Of a DNA stretch of 64,000 nt, positions 18,315 to 27,638 are shown piece after piece (the stretch's first letter is position 1; each line of letters opens with the position of its first letter). The position numbers were made by a program, and so were the translations under genes. Origin of the DNA: Conchiformibius steedae. Lineage in GTDB: Bacteria; Pseudomonadota; Gammaproteobacteria; Burkholderiales; Neisseriaceae. Under the pieces are notes generated by a model that did not search any database, was not told the DNA's origin, and saw only the letters and a program-made list of their open reading frames with translations. The DNA lies in the NCBI RefSeq assembly GCF_014054725.1, contig NZ_CP059563.1:1081749-1145748 (forward strand). The letters run 5' to 3'.

Positions 18315-19355
18315 TTAGCTGTCTGACTGAATTCGCCACGCCAGCTCTTCGCCCGCGCACATCGGAATCACTTCGTCTGCACCAAAATCAAACCGTTCAG
18401 GCACGCGCTGCGGCTGTTTTACCAGCGTGATGGTGCGCGGGTTTTCGGGCAAACCGTAAAAACGCGCCCCGTTTTGCGAAGCAAACGCCTGTAATTTATC
18501 CAATGCGCCTGCTTGTTCAAAGATTTGCGCGTACAACTCAATCGCCGTTGCCGCGCTGAACACGCCCGCACAACCGCAGGCATTTTCTTTGGCGTGGCGC
18601 GGATGCGGCGCGGAATCCGTTCCCAAAAAGAATTTGTGCGCCTGTGCGCCGGTAACGGCATCCAGCAGGGCGCGGCGGTGGCGTTCGCGCTTGAGAATGG
18701 GTAAGCAGTAAAAATGCGGACGCACCCCGCCCACCAATAAATGATTGCGGTTAAACATCAAATGCTGCGGCGTAACGGTAGCAGCAACATTATCGCCCGC
18801 ACCACACACCAATTCGGCGGCATCGGCAGTGGTAATGTGCTCAAACACCACTTTTAAATCAGGCACTTTTGCCAAAACGGGCAACAACACGCGCTCAATA
18901 AACACGGCTTCGCGGTCAAAAATATCAATTTCGGGGTCAGTCACTTCGCCATGCACCAAAAAGCGCATATCCTGCGCCGCGATTTCTTCCAACACGGGCA
19001 ACAGCTTAAATAAATCGGTTACGCCCGAATCCGAATTGGTGGTTGCGCCTGCGGGATACAGCTTAAACGCCACAATGCCCGCTGCTTTGGCTTCGCGCAC
19101 GGTGGCGGGGGTGGTGTGGTCGGTTAAATACAGCGACATCAGCGGTTCAAACGGATTGCCCTGCGGCACGGCGGCGAGGATTTTTTCTTTATACGCCAAT
19201 GCCTGTGCCACTGTGGTAACGGGTGGTTTCAGATTCGGCATCATCAGGGCGCGACCCATTTGGCGGGCAGTATGCGGCACAACGGCGCGTAAGCCGTCGC
19301 CATCGCGCACATGAACATGAAAATCATCGGGTTGGATAATGGTTAGGGTTTGCAT
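18315..19355 (-). CDS. pyrC: Dihydroorotase, class II
   Basis: Zinc amidohydrolase that cyclises carbamoyl-aspartate to dihydroorotate in pyrimidine synthesis. The 346-residue protein has the metal-binding D-D-F-H-V-H-V-R at residues 10-17, the M-M-P-N-L segment, the K-L-Y-P-A-G-A-T-T carbamylated lysine motif near residue 98, V-H-G-E-V, E-H-I-T-T, and T-D-S-A-P-H near residue 246. This is the E. coli PyrC type, not the larger class I type. AAGGA stands six bases before the ATG. It lies 40 bases behind tusA and 7 bases before fau, so it is probably part of one long unit. Confidence 0.95.
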   Translation of the reverse strand: MQTLTIIQPDDFHVHVRDGDGLRAVVPHTARQMGRALMMPNLKPPVTTVAQALAYKEKILAAVPQGNPFEPLMSLYLTDHTTPATVREAKAAGIVAFKLYPAGATTNSDSGVTDLFKLLPVLEEIAAQDMRFLVHGEVTDPEIDIFDREAVFIERVLLPVLAKVPDLKVVFEHITTADAAELVCGAGDNVAATVTPQHLMFNRNHLLVGGVRPHFYCLPILKRERHRRALLDAVTGAQAHKFFLGTDSAPHPRHAKENACGCAGVFSAATAIELYAQIFEQAGALDKLQAFASQNGARFYGLPENPRTITLVKQPQRVPERFDFGADEVIPMCAGEELAWRIQSDS

Positions 19356-19395
19356 GGCAGTTCCTTAAAAAGGCGAGGAATAATGGGGACAGGCA

Positions 19396-19623
19396 TTATT
19401 TGCAGCGAATCATCAGCGTAAACACGCCGTCTGCTCCGCTTTCCGATTGCAGCAGCGTATGCCCTGTGTGGCGGCAAAACGCCGCAAAATCATCGGGTGC
19501 GCCCGCATCGGTGGCGAGTACGGTAAACACATCGCCGCTTTGTGCCTGCGCCAAGGCTTTTTTGGTGCGTAAAATCGGCAGCGGGCATTTCAAACCTTTT
19601 AAATCCAATGTTAAATCGCTCAT
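19396..19623 (-). CDS. tusA: TusA-family sulfur carrier
   Basis: A 75-residue sulfur-carrier protein. The active cysteine is Cys13 in the family signature L-K-C-P-L-P-I-L, followed by K-K-A-L and the G-D-x-x-x-V-L-A-T-D strand; a second conserved block is F-C-R-H-T-G-H. TusA relays persulfide sulfur for tRNA 2-thiouridine and molybdenum cofactor synthesis; this could be TusA itself or a paralogue. AGGA lies seven bases upstream of the ATG. It sits 14 bases after the small membrane-protein gene on the same strand. Confidence 0.85.
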   Translation of the reverse strand: MSDLTLDLKGLKCPLPILRTKKALAQAQSGDVFTVLATDAGAPDDFAAFCRHTGHTLLQSESGADGVFTLMIRCK

Positions 19624-19637
19624 TGTTTTTCCTATTT

Positions 19638-19934
19638 TTAAGGGGTAGTCAAACGCATTTTCAAATAAGATGCCATACCGTACAACGCCACGCCCGCGCC
19701 GCCCAACAGCACAAACACGATGCCTTTTTTACGCGCATTCGGGCAAAACCAATACAGCGACAGACTAAAACTAAAAAACAGCGAAATGGCAACCCACAGC
19801 ATTTTGGGTGTGCCTTCAAAGCGGTTCAGCGCATGGCTTTCGTTCAGCACCACATACATTTGCCACACGGCGGCAAGCGCAATCAGTGGAATACCGAATA
19901 CATAGCCTGCGGCAATCCAATCCAGCGTACTCAT
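19638..19934 (-). CDS. Unrecognised small membrane protein
   Basis: A 98-residue protein with three hydrophobic segments: W-I-A-A-G-Y-V-F-G-I-P-L-I-A-L (residues 5-25), M-L-W-V-A-I-S-L-F-F-S-F-S-L (about 44-60) and G-I-V-F-V-L-L-G-G-A-G-V-A-L-Y-G-M (about 70-90). Its ATG overlaps the stop of the upstream secreted paralogue by four bases (ATGA), so translation is coupled. I do not recognise a family. Coupling to the secreted gene and position before tusA are the only hints; a role with the secreted proteins is a guess. Confidence 0.6.
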   Translation of the reverse strand: MSTLDWIAAGYVFGIPLIALAAVWQMYVVLNESHALNRFEGTPKMLWVAISLFFSFSLSLYWFCPNARKKGIVFVLLGGAGVALYGMASYLKMRLTTP

Positions 19935-20500
19935 GGTTTTATCGTTTCCTTTTCTAAACAAGGGTGTTTCCACCAATGGGTATGGGTTTGCGCCAAAATT
20001 TTTCCATCTGGAGCATACGCACGGAAAATCATATCGTTCAATCCCATCAATTTCACTGTATAAGCAAAAAATTGGCTGGTTTGGCAGTGCAATTGGGGGT
20101 TTGGGAGCTGCTTCAATCGTTCGGGTTGGACGTTTGCCATGCCTGTTGGGGTGAACTGTATGTTTATCACCAATGTGGTTTCATTTTCTATTTCAACATC
20201 AGTGTGTTGGATTGATTTTGCCAAATCGGAATGGGGCGAAACGACACGCTGATAGGTTTTAAAAAACGAACCATTGGTCAATTGTCGCTTGGTTTCGCGC
20301 AGCATATATTCGCGCAACTGCTGGCGTTCCCATGGCGACAATTGTTCTACGCCTTCTGCCAGTTCCCGTAATGTTTTGAGATGAGCGCTTGTTGGTGCTT
20401 GGGAATGGGGCTGAGTTTCAGCTGTGGGCGTTTGAGCAAACACAGTTGCAGTCACCAACGCAAAACCAATACCGATTGGGTAAAGTAGCTTTTTAATCAT
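19931..20500 (-). CDS. Secreted protein, downstream member of a paralogous pair
   Basis: A 189-residue unrecognised protein with a signal peptide (M-I-K-K-L-L-Y-P-I-G-I-G-F-A-L-V, cleavage after F-A about residue 22). A charged helical region (L-S-P-W-E-R-Q-Q-L-R-E-Y-M) leads to a C-terminal module with two cysteines 41 residues apart: C-Q-T-S-Q-F-F through G-K-I-L-A-Q-T-H-T-H to H-P-C. The neighbouring upstream gene has the same pattern, so the two are diverged tandem duplicates. The ATG at 20500 is chosen because it begins the signal peptide. Eight bases separate it from the paralogue. Periplasmic location is inferred. Confidence 0.62.
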   Translation of the reverse strand: MIKKLLYPIGIGFALVTATVFAQTPTAETQPHSQAPTSAHLKTLRELAEGVEQLSPWERQQLREYMLRETKRQLTNGSFFKTYQRVVSPHSDLAKSIQHTDVEIENETTLVINIQFTPTGMANVQPERLKQLPNPQLHCQTSQFFAYTVKLMGLNDMIFRAYAPDGKILAQTHTHWWKHPCLEKETIKP

Positions 20501-20508
20501 TTGTTTGT

Positions 20509-21027
20509 TTACTGTGCAGGCGTGGCGCAATCGGGCAAGGCGTGGCGCGATTGTCCAAGGGTTTTGCCTTGGTGGGTCAGTTGAACGGCAAAATGTGAAA
20601 AACCAAGGGTTTTTAAGGTGTGTAAATGTTGGGTTTTTTGGCACATGGTGTTTTCGGTCAGCTTGGTAAACATTTGGGCAAATGTATCCGCAGCTTGACC
20701 ATTGTGTTGCATCATATTCGATACATCATCTTGTAATTCCATTTGATAGGCGATGGTGTTTTCTTGTTGTAAAACAATGTGGATAGATTGGAAAAATTCT
20801 TTAAGTGCGGGATTATTCGCAACTTCCTGTTGTATTTGTTTGTCAGCAAAATTAACTACCATTGTGCGCATCAGCATTTTTTCTGCATCGCTTAATTGAT
20901 TGAAACCTTTTAGAAAGGTCTGATGTTCAACGGATTTTTCTGCATCAGCAGGTTTTTGGGCTTGCGCGGCAATCGGGGCGAACATCAGTGCGGTTAGCAC
21001 GGCGCACAAGGAAAGTTTGGTAAACAT
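20509..21027 (-). CDS. Secreted protein, upstream member of a paralogous pair
   Basis: A 172-residue unrecognised protein with a signal peptide ending near A-A-Q-A-Q (residue 24). Features shared with the next gene: an L-S-D-A-E-K-x-L-M helical stretch (compare L-S-P-W-E-R-x-x-L), and a C-terminal module C-Q-K-T-Q through G-K-T-L-G-Q-S-R-H to D-C, with 37 residues between the cysteines. The cysteines probably form a disulfide in the periplasm. The gene follows hemE by 30 bases on the same strand and is likely read with it; nothing else ties it to haem synthesis. Confidence 0.62.
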   Translation of the reverse strand: MFTKLSLCAVLTALMFAPIAAQAQKPADAEKSVEHQTFLKGFNQLSDAEKMLMRTMVVNFADKQIQQEVANNPALKEFFQSIHIVLQQENTIAYQMELQDDVSNMMQHNGQAADTFAQMFTKLTENTMCQKTQHLHTLKTLGFSHFAVQLTHQGKTLGQSRHALPDCATPAQ

Positions 21028-21057
21028 ATTATGCCTTTCTGTTTTGGGTTGAAGGTG

Positions 21058-22122
21058 TTAGGCACTGTGATACGGGCGCGACAGTTCGTGTACCGCTTCT
21101 ACCAAAACTTCGGCGTGTTCGGGTGGGGTAAACTGGTTGATGCCGTGTCCCAAATTAAACACATGACCACTGCCTGTGCCGTAATCTGCCAAAATATGTG
21201 CGACTTCGCTGCGGATGCGTTCGGGCGTGCCAAACAGCACAAAGGGGTCTAAATTGCCTTGCAGGGCAACTTGTTCGCCTACACGGGCGCGGGCTTGGGC
21301 GATGTTGCAGGTCCAATCCAAGCCTAAAGCGTCTGCGCCGCACTCTGCCATGTCTTCCAGCCACAGCCCGCCGCCTTTGGCAAACACGATAACAGGCACG
21401 CGCCGTCCTTCGTGTTCGCGGGTTAAGCCTTGAATAATCTGGCGGATATACGCCAAACTGAATTCGCGGAAGGCATTGTGCGACAGTACTCCGCCCCAAG
21501 TATCAAAAATCTGCACTGCTTGTGCGCCGTGGGCGATTTGGGTGTTCAGGTATTCGGTAACGGCGCGGGCGTTGACGTCTAAAATACGGTGCAGCAAATC
21601 GGGTCGGGCGTACATCATGGTTTTGATGTTGCGGAAATCTTTGCTGCCGCCGCCTTCCACCATATAGCACGCCAGCGTAAACGGACTGCCCGAAAAACCA
21701 ATCAGCGGCACACGCCCGTCTAAAGCGCGGCGGATAGAAGTTACCGCATCAAACACATAGCGCAGTTTTTCCATATCGGGAACGGTAAGCGCAGCAACAT
21801 CGACTTCGTTTTGCACGGGTTTGGCGAATTTAGGACCTTCGCCCGTGCTGAAATACAGTTCCAAGCCCATGGCATCGGGCACGGTTAAAATGTCGGAAAA
21901 CAAAATCGCTGCGTCTAAATCAAAGCGTTCCAAAGGTTGTAAAGTGACTTCGGTTGCCAGCTCAACATTTTGGCACAAAGACAAAAAATCGCCTGCTTGT
22001 GCGCGGGTGGCGCGGTATTCGGGCAGGTAGCGCCCTGCTTGGCGCATCATCCATACGGGTGTATATTCAACAGGTTGGCGCAATAGGGCGCGTAAAAAGG
22101 TGTCGTTTTTTAAAGTGGCCAT
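21058..22122 (-). CDS. hemE: Uroporphyrinogen decarboxylase
   Basis: Cytoplasmic enzyme removing four carboxyl groups from uroporphyrinogen III to give coproporphyrinogen III. The 354-residue protein has the invariant N-terminal motif [16 protein letters not shown] (residues 22-37), the F-S-D-I-L loop with the catalytic aspartate, [10 protein letters not shown], and the C-terminal [12 protein letters not shown] with the conserved histidine. Length is typical. It appears to be the first gene of a co-oriented run continuing through the two secreted paralogs, a membrane protein, tusA, pyrC and fau, with gaps of 40 bases or less. Confidence 0.96.
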   Translation of the reverse strand: MATLKNDTFLRALLRQPVEYTPVWMMRQAGRYLPEYRATRAQAGDFLSLCQNVELATEVTLQPLERFDLDAAILFSDILTVPDAMGLELYFSTGEGPKFAKPVQNEVDVAALTVPDMEKLRYVFDAVTSIRRALDGRVPLIGFSGSPFTLACYMVEGGGSKDFRNIKTMMYARPDLLHRILDVNARAVTEYLNTQIAHGAQAVQIFDTWGGVLSHNAFREFSLAYIRQIIQGLTREHEGRRVPVIVFAKGGGLWLEDMAECGADALGLDWTCNIAQARARVGEQVALQGNLDPFVLFGTPERIRSEVAHILADYGTGSGHVFNLGHGINQFTPPEHAEVLVEAVHELSRPYHSA

Positions 22123-22208
22123 AATCGTTTGGGTAAAATAAGGTTGACGCGGCGATTATATAGCGAAAACGTCAGCGCGGGCGCATCATGGGGCAATAGG
22201 GCAATTTT

Positions 22209-22217
22209 TGTTATAAT
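22209..22217 (+). promoter_or_regulatory. Extended -10 promoter candidate for rpoD
   Basis: TGTTATAAT at 22209-22217 is a perfect extended -10 element about 110 bases before the rpoD start. No good -35 hexamer stands upstream, which is usual when TGn is present. The long leader may carry regulation, but no specific structure was recognised. Confidence 0.5.
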
Positions 22218-22325
22218 TTGCCGCTATTTCACTTGTATTTGGCGGCGATGCCACTATATTGACCCCCAATTACGCCGCGCGACTGCCGCGCCCACGCCAT
22301 CCGCATTACGAAAGCAGCAAAAATC

Positions 22326-24281
22326 ATGTCCCAACATCCCTACCTCAACGAAAACGAAGAACAAAACAACGACGACAACCGCCCGCTCACGCCCGAAGAA
22401 CAGCGCGAGCGTCTGCGCCGTCTGATTATTTTCGGTAAAGAACGTGGTTACATCACCTATGCCGAAATCAACGACGCGCTGCCCGACGATATGTCGGATG
22501 CCGAACAGATTGACAATATCGTCAATATGATACAAGGCTTGGGCATACAGGTTACCGAAGAAGCACCCGATGCCGAAACCCTGCTGATGAGCGACAACAG
22601 CGCCGCCATTACTGACGAAGATGCCGTTGCCGAAGCCGAAGCCGCCTTATCGCAAGCCGATTCCGAATTCGGGCGCACCACCGACCCTGTGCGTATGTAT
22701 ATGCGCGAAATGGGGCAGGTGGATTTGCTGACCCGCGAAGACGAAATCATCATTGCCAAAAAAATTGAAAACGCCTTAAAAAACATGATTCAGGCGATTT
22801 CTGCCTGCCCTGGTTCGGTAGGCGAAATTTTGGAATTGATTGAAAAAATCAAGAAAAACGAAATCCGCGTAGATGAAGTGGTGGAAGCCATTATCGACCC
22901 CAATGAAGTGCTGTTAAACGAATTGGGTTTGGGGCATTTGGAAAACAACGCCCCTGCTGCCGTGTCTGCCGAATCTGCCGATGAAGACAGCGACAGCGAA
23001 GACGACGGAGACGAAGAAGAAGACGGCGATGTTGGCGGCGGTATGGAAACCAATTTGGAAGAGCTGAAAGAGCAAGTGATTGAACACTTTAAGCACATCC
23101 AAAAAAGTTACGACAAAATGTTGGCTGCGCTGGAAAAACACGACAGCAAGCACGAAAAATACTTGGAACACCGCAGCGCGATTGCATCCAAACTGTTGGA
23201 AGTGCGTTTTGCCACCCGTCAAATTGAAAGCCTGAGCGAAAACCTGCGCGGCAAAGTGGACCGAATCCGCAAATTGGAGCGCGAAATCCGCGACATCTGC
23301 TTGGAGCGCGTGAATATGGAGCGCGAATACTTCTTGCAGAGCTTTTTGCCCAATGCCACCAATTTGAATTGGCTGGCGGAAGAAATCGCCAAAGACCGCG
23401 TGTGGAGCAGCGCATTGGAGCGTTTCCAACACGCCATTTTGGAAAAACAAACCGAAATGGCAGAATTGGAACAGCACGCCCGCATTTCCATCGGTGAATT
23501 AAAAGACATCAGCAAAAACATGGTGTTGAGCGAAAAAGAAACCGCTGCCGCCAAGCAGGAAATGATTCAGGCAAACTTGCGCCTTGTGATTTCCATTGCC
23601 AAAAAATACACCAATCGCGGTTTACAATTCCTTGATTTGATTCAAGAGGGTAATATTGGTTTGATGAAAGCGGTGGATAAGTTTGAATACCGCCGTGGTT
23701 ACAAATTCTCCACTTATGCCACTTGGTGGATTCGTCAGGCGATTACCCGTTCTATCGCCGACCAAGCGCGTACGATTCGTATTCCCGTGCATATGATTGA
23801 AACCATTAACAAAATGAATCGGATTTCGCGCCAATACCTGCAAGAAACAGGGGAAGAACCTGATTCGGCAAAACTGGCGGAACTGATGGAAATGCCTGAA
23901 GACAAAATCCGCAAAATCATGAAAATCGCCAAAGAACCGATTTCTATGGAAACGCCGATTGGCGATGACGATGATTCACATCTGGGTGATTTTATTGAAG
24001 ATATCAATAATGTTGCCCCTGCCGATGCGGCGATGTATTCCAGCCTGCGCGAAGTAACCAAAGACGTGTTGGAAAGCCTGACCCCGCGTGAAGCGAAGGT
24101 GTTACGCATGCGTTTTGGTATTGATATGAATACTGACCACACTTTAGAAGAAGTTGGCAAACAGTTTGATGTAACGCGCGAGCGCATCCGCCAGATTGAG
24201 GCGAAGGCGTTGCGGAAGTTGCGCCACCCCACCCGCAGCGATAAGCTGAAGAGCTTTTTGGATAGCGAAGACGCGAAATAA
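22326..24281 (+). CDS. rpoD: Primary sigma factor RpoD (sigma-70)
   Basis: Housekeeping sigma factor, 651 residues. The N-terminal region 1.1 is present ([17 protein letters not shown] near residue 40). Region 1.2 has [11 protein letters not shown]. The non-conserved region contains a strongly acidic stretch (about residues 216-240, Asp/Glu/Ser). Region 2 has [20 protein letters not shown] and [12 protein letters not shown], with the -10 recognition helix. Region 4.2 closes the protein with [14 protein letters not shown]. It is a single-gene unit with its own promoter and terminator; dnaG and rpsU, which precede rpoD in many Proteobacteria, are not adjacent. Confidence 0.97.
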   Translation: MSQHPYLNENEEQNNDDNRPLTPEEQRERLRRLIIFGKERGYITYAEINDALPDDMSDAEQIDNIVNMIQGLGIQVTEEAPDAETLLMSDNSAAITDEDAVAEAEAALSQADSEFGRTTDPVRMYMREMGQVDLLTREDEIIIAKKIENALKNMIQAISACPGSVGEILELIEKIKKNEIRVDEVVEAIIDPNEVLLNELGLGHLENNAPAAVSAESADEDSDSEDDGDEEEDGDVGGGMETNLEELKEQVIEHFKHIQKSYDKMLAALEKHDSKHEKYLEHRSAIASKLLEVRFATRQIESLSENLRGKVDRIRKLEREIRDICLERVNMEREYFLQSFLPNATNLNWLAEEIAKDRVWSSALERFQHAILEKQTEMAELEQHARISIGELKDISKNMVLSEKETAAAKQEMIQANLRLVISIAKKYTNRGLQFLDLIQEGNIGLMKAVDKFEYRRGYKFSTYATWWIRQAITRSIADQARTIRIPVHMIETINKMNRISRQYLQETGEEPDSAKLAELMEMPEDKIRKIMKIAKEPISMETPIGDDDDSHLGDFIEDINNVAPADAAMYSSLREVTKDVLESLTPREAKVLRMRFGIDMNTDHTLEEVGKQFDVTRERIRQIEAKALRKLRHPTRSDKLKSFLDSEDAK

Positions 24282-24296
24282 TGCTTTAAAAACAGA

Positions 24297-24326
24297 ACAC
24301 ACCGTGAATCATCACGGTGTGTTTTT
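24297..24326 (+). terminator. rpoD terminator
   Basis: ACACACCGTGA (24297-24307), loop ATCA, TCACGGTGTGT (24312-24322) and a T-run to 24326. This is a strong 11-bp stem. A-rich sequence on its left could also help it act for the convergent mltD-like gene. Confidence 0.85.
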
Positions 24327-24372
24327 TGATTTGGCTGCCGCTGTGAACAATTGAGCGGCAAGCTGTAGGGCA

Positions 24373-26733
24373 TCAGCTGGAAATCAGTTTGATGGTCTGA
24401 CCTGTTTTCAGATTGGATACGCCTTTGTTCAAACGTTTGATATCATTAACGTTCATTTTGTAACGGGCAGCGATGCTGTACAAGGTATCGCCTTTACGCA
24501 CGGTGTGGGATGCGGGCGTGCTGCGCGGTGCGGCGTAGTCGTGGCTGTTGCCCGAAACCTTGCTCAACGGATTGCTGCGCTGGGTAGCGGGTTTTTTGGT
24601 GCCGTTGATGCGCAATACCTGACCGATGCGGATGCTGTTGTTGCGGATGCCGTTCGCACTTGCCAAATCTGCCACGTTCATATTGTAACGCTTGGCGATA
24701 TTGTACAGAGTGTCGCCTTCGCTGACTTTATGTGTGCCGCTGTATGCCTGAATTTGGGCTGAAGCGCGGATGGCCTGCGGAACGGATTGTCCAGCTTCGC
24801 GTGCTTGGCGGACGTGTGCCAGTTGTTTTGCCTGTTGCAAACGCTCGGCGCGTAAACGTTCTTGTTCGCGGCGTTTGGCTTCTTTGGCTTCGGCAACTTT
24901 GGCAGCGCGTTCGGCGGCGGCGCGGGCTTTGGCACGGGCGACTTCTTTGGCAATGCGGGCGGCTTCAGCACGTTCGGCTTGGGCATTTGCCTGTGCAACG
25001 GTACTGCGGGCGGCTTGCAAGGCTTGGGCGCGTTGTTTCGCCAAGTTCATCAACGGGTCGTCAGCAGCGGCGGCAGGCGCGGACGCCGTGATGTTGTCGC
25101 TTACAGGCGCAGCGGCTTCGGATGCACCACGGGTAACATCGGCAAAAGCCAAGTGTTCGCTGGCAGCTTGAACGGCTTTATCGGCAAAGTTTTTCGCGCT
25201 GACGTTATGGGTGGGGGAAGACGGTTCTTTGGCACTGAAGGCGCGGATGGGGTCTTCAAAGCGGTTAACGGCTTCCACTGCGGCTTCAAAACTGCGTCCC
25301 ACAGCAGGCTCGGAAGCTGCGGCTTGGGCAAACGCGGTTTCGGCAGCGGCTTCGTTTACTGCGCCGTTTTCAACAAAATTGATGAAATTGGCTTGTTTTT
25401 GCTGCTGCGGTTGCGGTGCGGGTGTGGCGGCGGCTACGGCGGGAGCGGCAGGCGGCGCGGTATCGGCAGCAGTCAGCACGGGGGCTTGTTCCACATAGGT
25501 ATCGGGAACAGGGTCGTTATCGGCTTTGGCAAAATTGAAGTTGATGTTTTGCTGATTATTTAAGGTGTTGTTACGACTTACCAAAATGCTTTTACCGGCA
25601 GAAACGCGGTTGCCGTTAATGCCGTTTAAGCGGCGCAATTCGCCCACGGGGGTATTGGTTTTGGCGGCGATGTCGCTCAAAGTGGTGGTGTAGTCGGGGG
25701 TGTACACGTCCCAAGACAGCAGTGAGCGGGCATCGCTGTTGCGGTAATTGCTTTCAAAGGTATTGACAGCAGTCACGGGCAGCAGCATTTTGCGTCCGTT
25801 TTTGGGAATAAATACAGGGGTTTTGAAACCGGGGTTCAATGCCAAAAATTCGTTTTCGGGAATATTTGCCAAGTGCGCCGCCGCCATAATATCCATGGGC
25901 GTATCTACGCTTACGGCTTTAAAATAGGGGCTGTGCTGGATTTCGGGCAGTTGCAGCCCGTAATTTTGCGGATTCATTACCAAATTACGCACCGCCAGCA
26001 GCTTGGGAACGTAGTTGCGGGTTTCGCTGGGCATGCGCAGGTTTTCGTAAGTGGGCGGCAAGCCTGCGGATTGGGCGCGGCGGATGGCGCGGGTAAGGTT
26101 ACCTTCACCCCAGTTGTAGGCAGCCAGTGCCAAAGACCAATCGCCAAACAATCCGTGCAGGTATTGCAGGTAATTCAAAGCGGCGTTGGTGGAAGCGTAC
26201 ACGTCGTGGCGACCGTCATACAGCGGGGTTTGTTCCAAACCATAGTGGCGACCTGTGGCAGGCATAAATTGCCACAAACCCGATGCGCCCACATGCGAAC
26301 GCGCTTTGGTTACATAGGCGCTTTCAATAAAGGGCAGCAAAGCGATTTCGGCGGGCATGCCGCGTTTTTTCACTTCGTTGGTGATGTGGAACATATACGG
26401 TTTGCTGCGGTCAAGCGTACGTTTGAAATACGCGCTGTTGGCGGCAAATTTGTTTTCGTGGCTGCGTACCAAGCCCGAATTGACTTCGTTTAAACGGAAA
26501 TCGTGGGCAAGCTGTTTCCATACGCTGCCGCCGTAAATGCGTTGGGCGGTAGTGTCGGCTTTGGCGGTGTGTTTGGCAGCGGCGGTGTTCTCTTGTAAAA
26601 CCGATGCGTTCAGGCGCATCATTGCCATGCCCGAAGCGTCGGTATTGGGAACGCTGTTGTCTTTACCGTGTGCGGCAGCGGGTAGGGCGCACAAACCGCC
26701 TACGGCAATGGCTAGGGATTTTAGTGGTTTCAT
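24373..26733 (-). CDS. mltD: MltD-type lytic murein transglycosylase with three LysM domains and a long Ala-rich insert
   Basis: Envelope enzyme cleaving peptidoglycan glycan strands. The 786-residue protein has a signal peptide (cleavage about residue 22) and an SLT domain of about residues 115-240: the catalytic glutamate is E137 in P-F-I-E-S-A-Y, followed by G-A-S-G-L-W-Q-F-M-P and A-A-Y-N-W-G-E-G-N. LysM domains lie near residues 340-385, 667-710 and 737-786. Between the first and second is a ~270-residue Ala/Pro-rich region that ends in a highly charged Ala/Arg/Glu/Lys coiled-coil-like stretch (roughly 565-640). E. coli MltD is about 450 residues, so the insert is a major addition. The gene lacks the Cys lipobox of E. 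coli MltD. The ATG at 26733 begins the signal peptide. Exact subfamily name is less certain than the activity. Confidence 0.87.
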   Translation of the reverse strand: MKPLKSLAIAVGGLCALPAAAHGKDNSVPNTDASGMAMMRLNASVLQENTAAAKHTAKADTTAQRIYGGSVWKQLAHDFRLNEVNSGLVRSHENKFAANSAYFKRTLDRSKPYMFHITNEVKKRGMPAEIALLPFIESAYVTKARSHVGASGLWQFMPATGRHYGLEQTPLYDGRHDVYASTNAALNYLQYLHGLFGDWSLALAAYNWGEGNLTRAIRRAQSAGLPPTYENLRMPSETRNYVPKLLAVRNLVMNPQNYGLQLPEIQHSPYFKAVSVDTPMDIMAAAHLANIPENEFLALNPGFKTPVFIPKNGRKMLLPVTAVNTFESNYRNSDARSLLSWDVYTPDYTTTLSDIAAKTNTPVGELRRLNGINGNRVSAGKSILVSRNNTLNNQQNINFNFAKADNDPVPDTYVEQAPVLTAADTAPPAAPAVAAATPAPQPQQQKQANFINFVENGAVNEAAAETAFAQAAASEPAVGRSFEAAVEAVNRFEDPIRAFSAKEPSSPTHNVSAKNFADKAVQAASEHLAFADVTRGASEAAAPVSDNITASAPAAAADDPLMNLAKQRAQALQAARSTVAQANAQAERAEAARIAKEVARAKARAAAERAAKVAEAKEAKRREQERLRAERLQQAKQLAHVRQAREAGQSVPQAIRASAQIQAYSGTHKVSEGDTLYNIAKRYNMNVADLASANGIRNNSIRIGQVLRINGTKKPATQRSNPLSKVSGNSHDYAAPRSTPASHTVRKGDTLYSIAARYKMNVNDIKRLNKGVSNLKTGQTIKLISS

Positions 26734-26912
26734 AATGGTATGATGACTCAATCGCTTGGGTTGAGATAAATTTGGCTGATAAACCTATCGTAAAGTTTTC
26801 AAGTTGATGTGTCAATGGCTGGACAAGTAAAATCATTGCAAGGCTTCAGACGTAAGCACATACGGCGTGCGCGGCTGGGGTTGGGAACATACGCACACAA
26901 AAGGAAAATAAG

Positions 26913-27638
26913 ATGATTCAAACCGTATCGGATTTGCGCCAGTGGTGGGGAAAAAGTGAATTGGGTCAATATGTTTATGCTCAAGAATGGGATTTTTTCC
27001 AACAGGCGGCAGGCAGTTTGGCGGGGCGGCGAACGCTATTGACGGGGGCGTTTACCGAGCAATCGGCAGCGCAAATGGCAACACAGGGCGCGTTGTGGCA
27101 ATGTGTCACACTTCCTGCCGATGTGTTGGCAGAAGAAACGGTTTTGCCTTGGCGCGACAATGTGTTTGATGTGGTATTGACGGCACACGCGGGCGATTTT
27201 GGTGTGTCGGTGGCAACGTGGCTTGCGGAACTGTATCGCGTGGTGCGTCCGTTTGGGTGTGTGGTGCTGACGGGGTTTAACCCTTATTCTTTATGGCGCA
27301 TCGGCGGCAATGTGCCGCAGGTGGCGCAGTCGCTGCCGTTTACCCAATTTAAACACTGTGTGGCACAAGCAGGCTGGCAGGTGGCGCAAGGGCGTTTTAT
27401 GCACTACCTGCCGCCTGTGGATTCTGCCAAATGGCTGCACAGAATGCGTTTTATGGAATTGGCGGGCAACCGCTGGTGGCCGCATGGCGCGGCGGTGTAT
27501 GGTTTGGTATTACGCAAACAACGGGCGGGAATGCGTTGGCAGGCAGACGCGCAACCTTGCGGTTTTGCGCCTGAAGCGGTGGTATTGGGCGCGGCAAAAC
27601 AGCCGTTTACGGGGCAGAATGCGCCAAACGGTGTTTGA
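26913..27638 (+). CDS. Class I SAM-dependent methyltransferase, substrate unknown
   Basis: A 241-residue protein with a degenerate SAM-binding fold: L-L-T-G-A-F-T-E replaces the usual motif I, L-P-W-R-D-N-V-F-D-V-V-L is the motif II/post-I region typical of the methyltransferase-11 group, and L-Y-R-V-V-R-P-F-G-C-V-V-L-T-G-F-N-P matches the strand 5 region. The same family often lies next to gloB or rnhA in Betaproteobacteria (YafS-like); substrate is unknown. AAGGAAAATAAG precedes the ATG. Its last 32 bases overlap the 3' end of the convergent recO gene. The weak motif I raises the question whether it still binds SAM. Confidence 0.72.
   Translation: MIQTVSDLRQWWGKSELGQYVYAQEWDFFQQAAGSLAGRRTLLTGAFTEQSAAQMATQGALWQCVTLPADVLAEETVLPWRDNVFDVVLTAHAGDFGVSVATWLAELYRVVRPFGCVVLTGFNPYSLWRIGGNVPQVAQSLPFTQFKHCVAQAGWQVAQGRFMHYLPPVDSAKWLHRMRFMELAGNRWWPHGAAVYGLVLRKQRAGMRWQADAQPCGFAPEAVVLGAAKQPFTGQNAPNGV

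Noticed and set aside
22980..23040. Highly acidic run inside rpoD as a possible insertion or repeat
   Set aside because: Acidic stretches are normal in the non-conserved region of primary sigma factors.
22914..23477. Long open frames antisense to rpoD and other core genes
   Set aside because: They mirror the codon bias of the real gene on the opposite strand, have no family pattern and no ribosome site. The same holds for the long antisense frames over the dehydrogenase, helicase, icd and comM genes.
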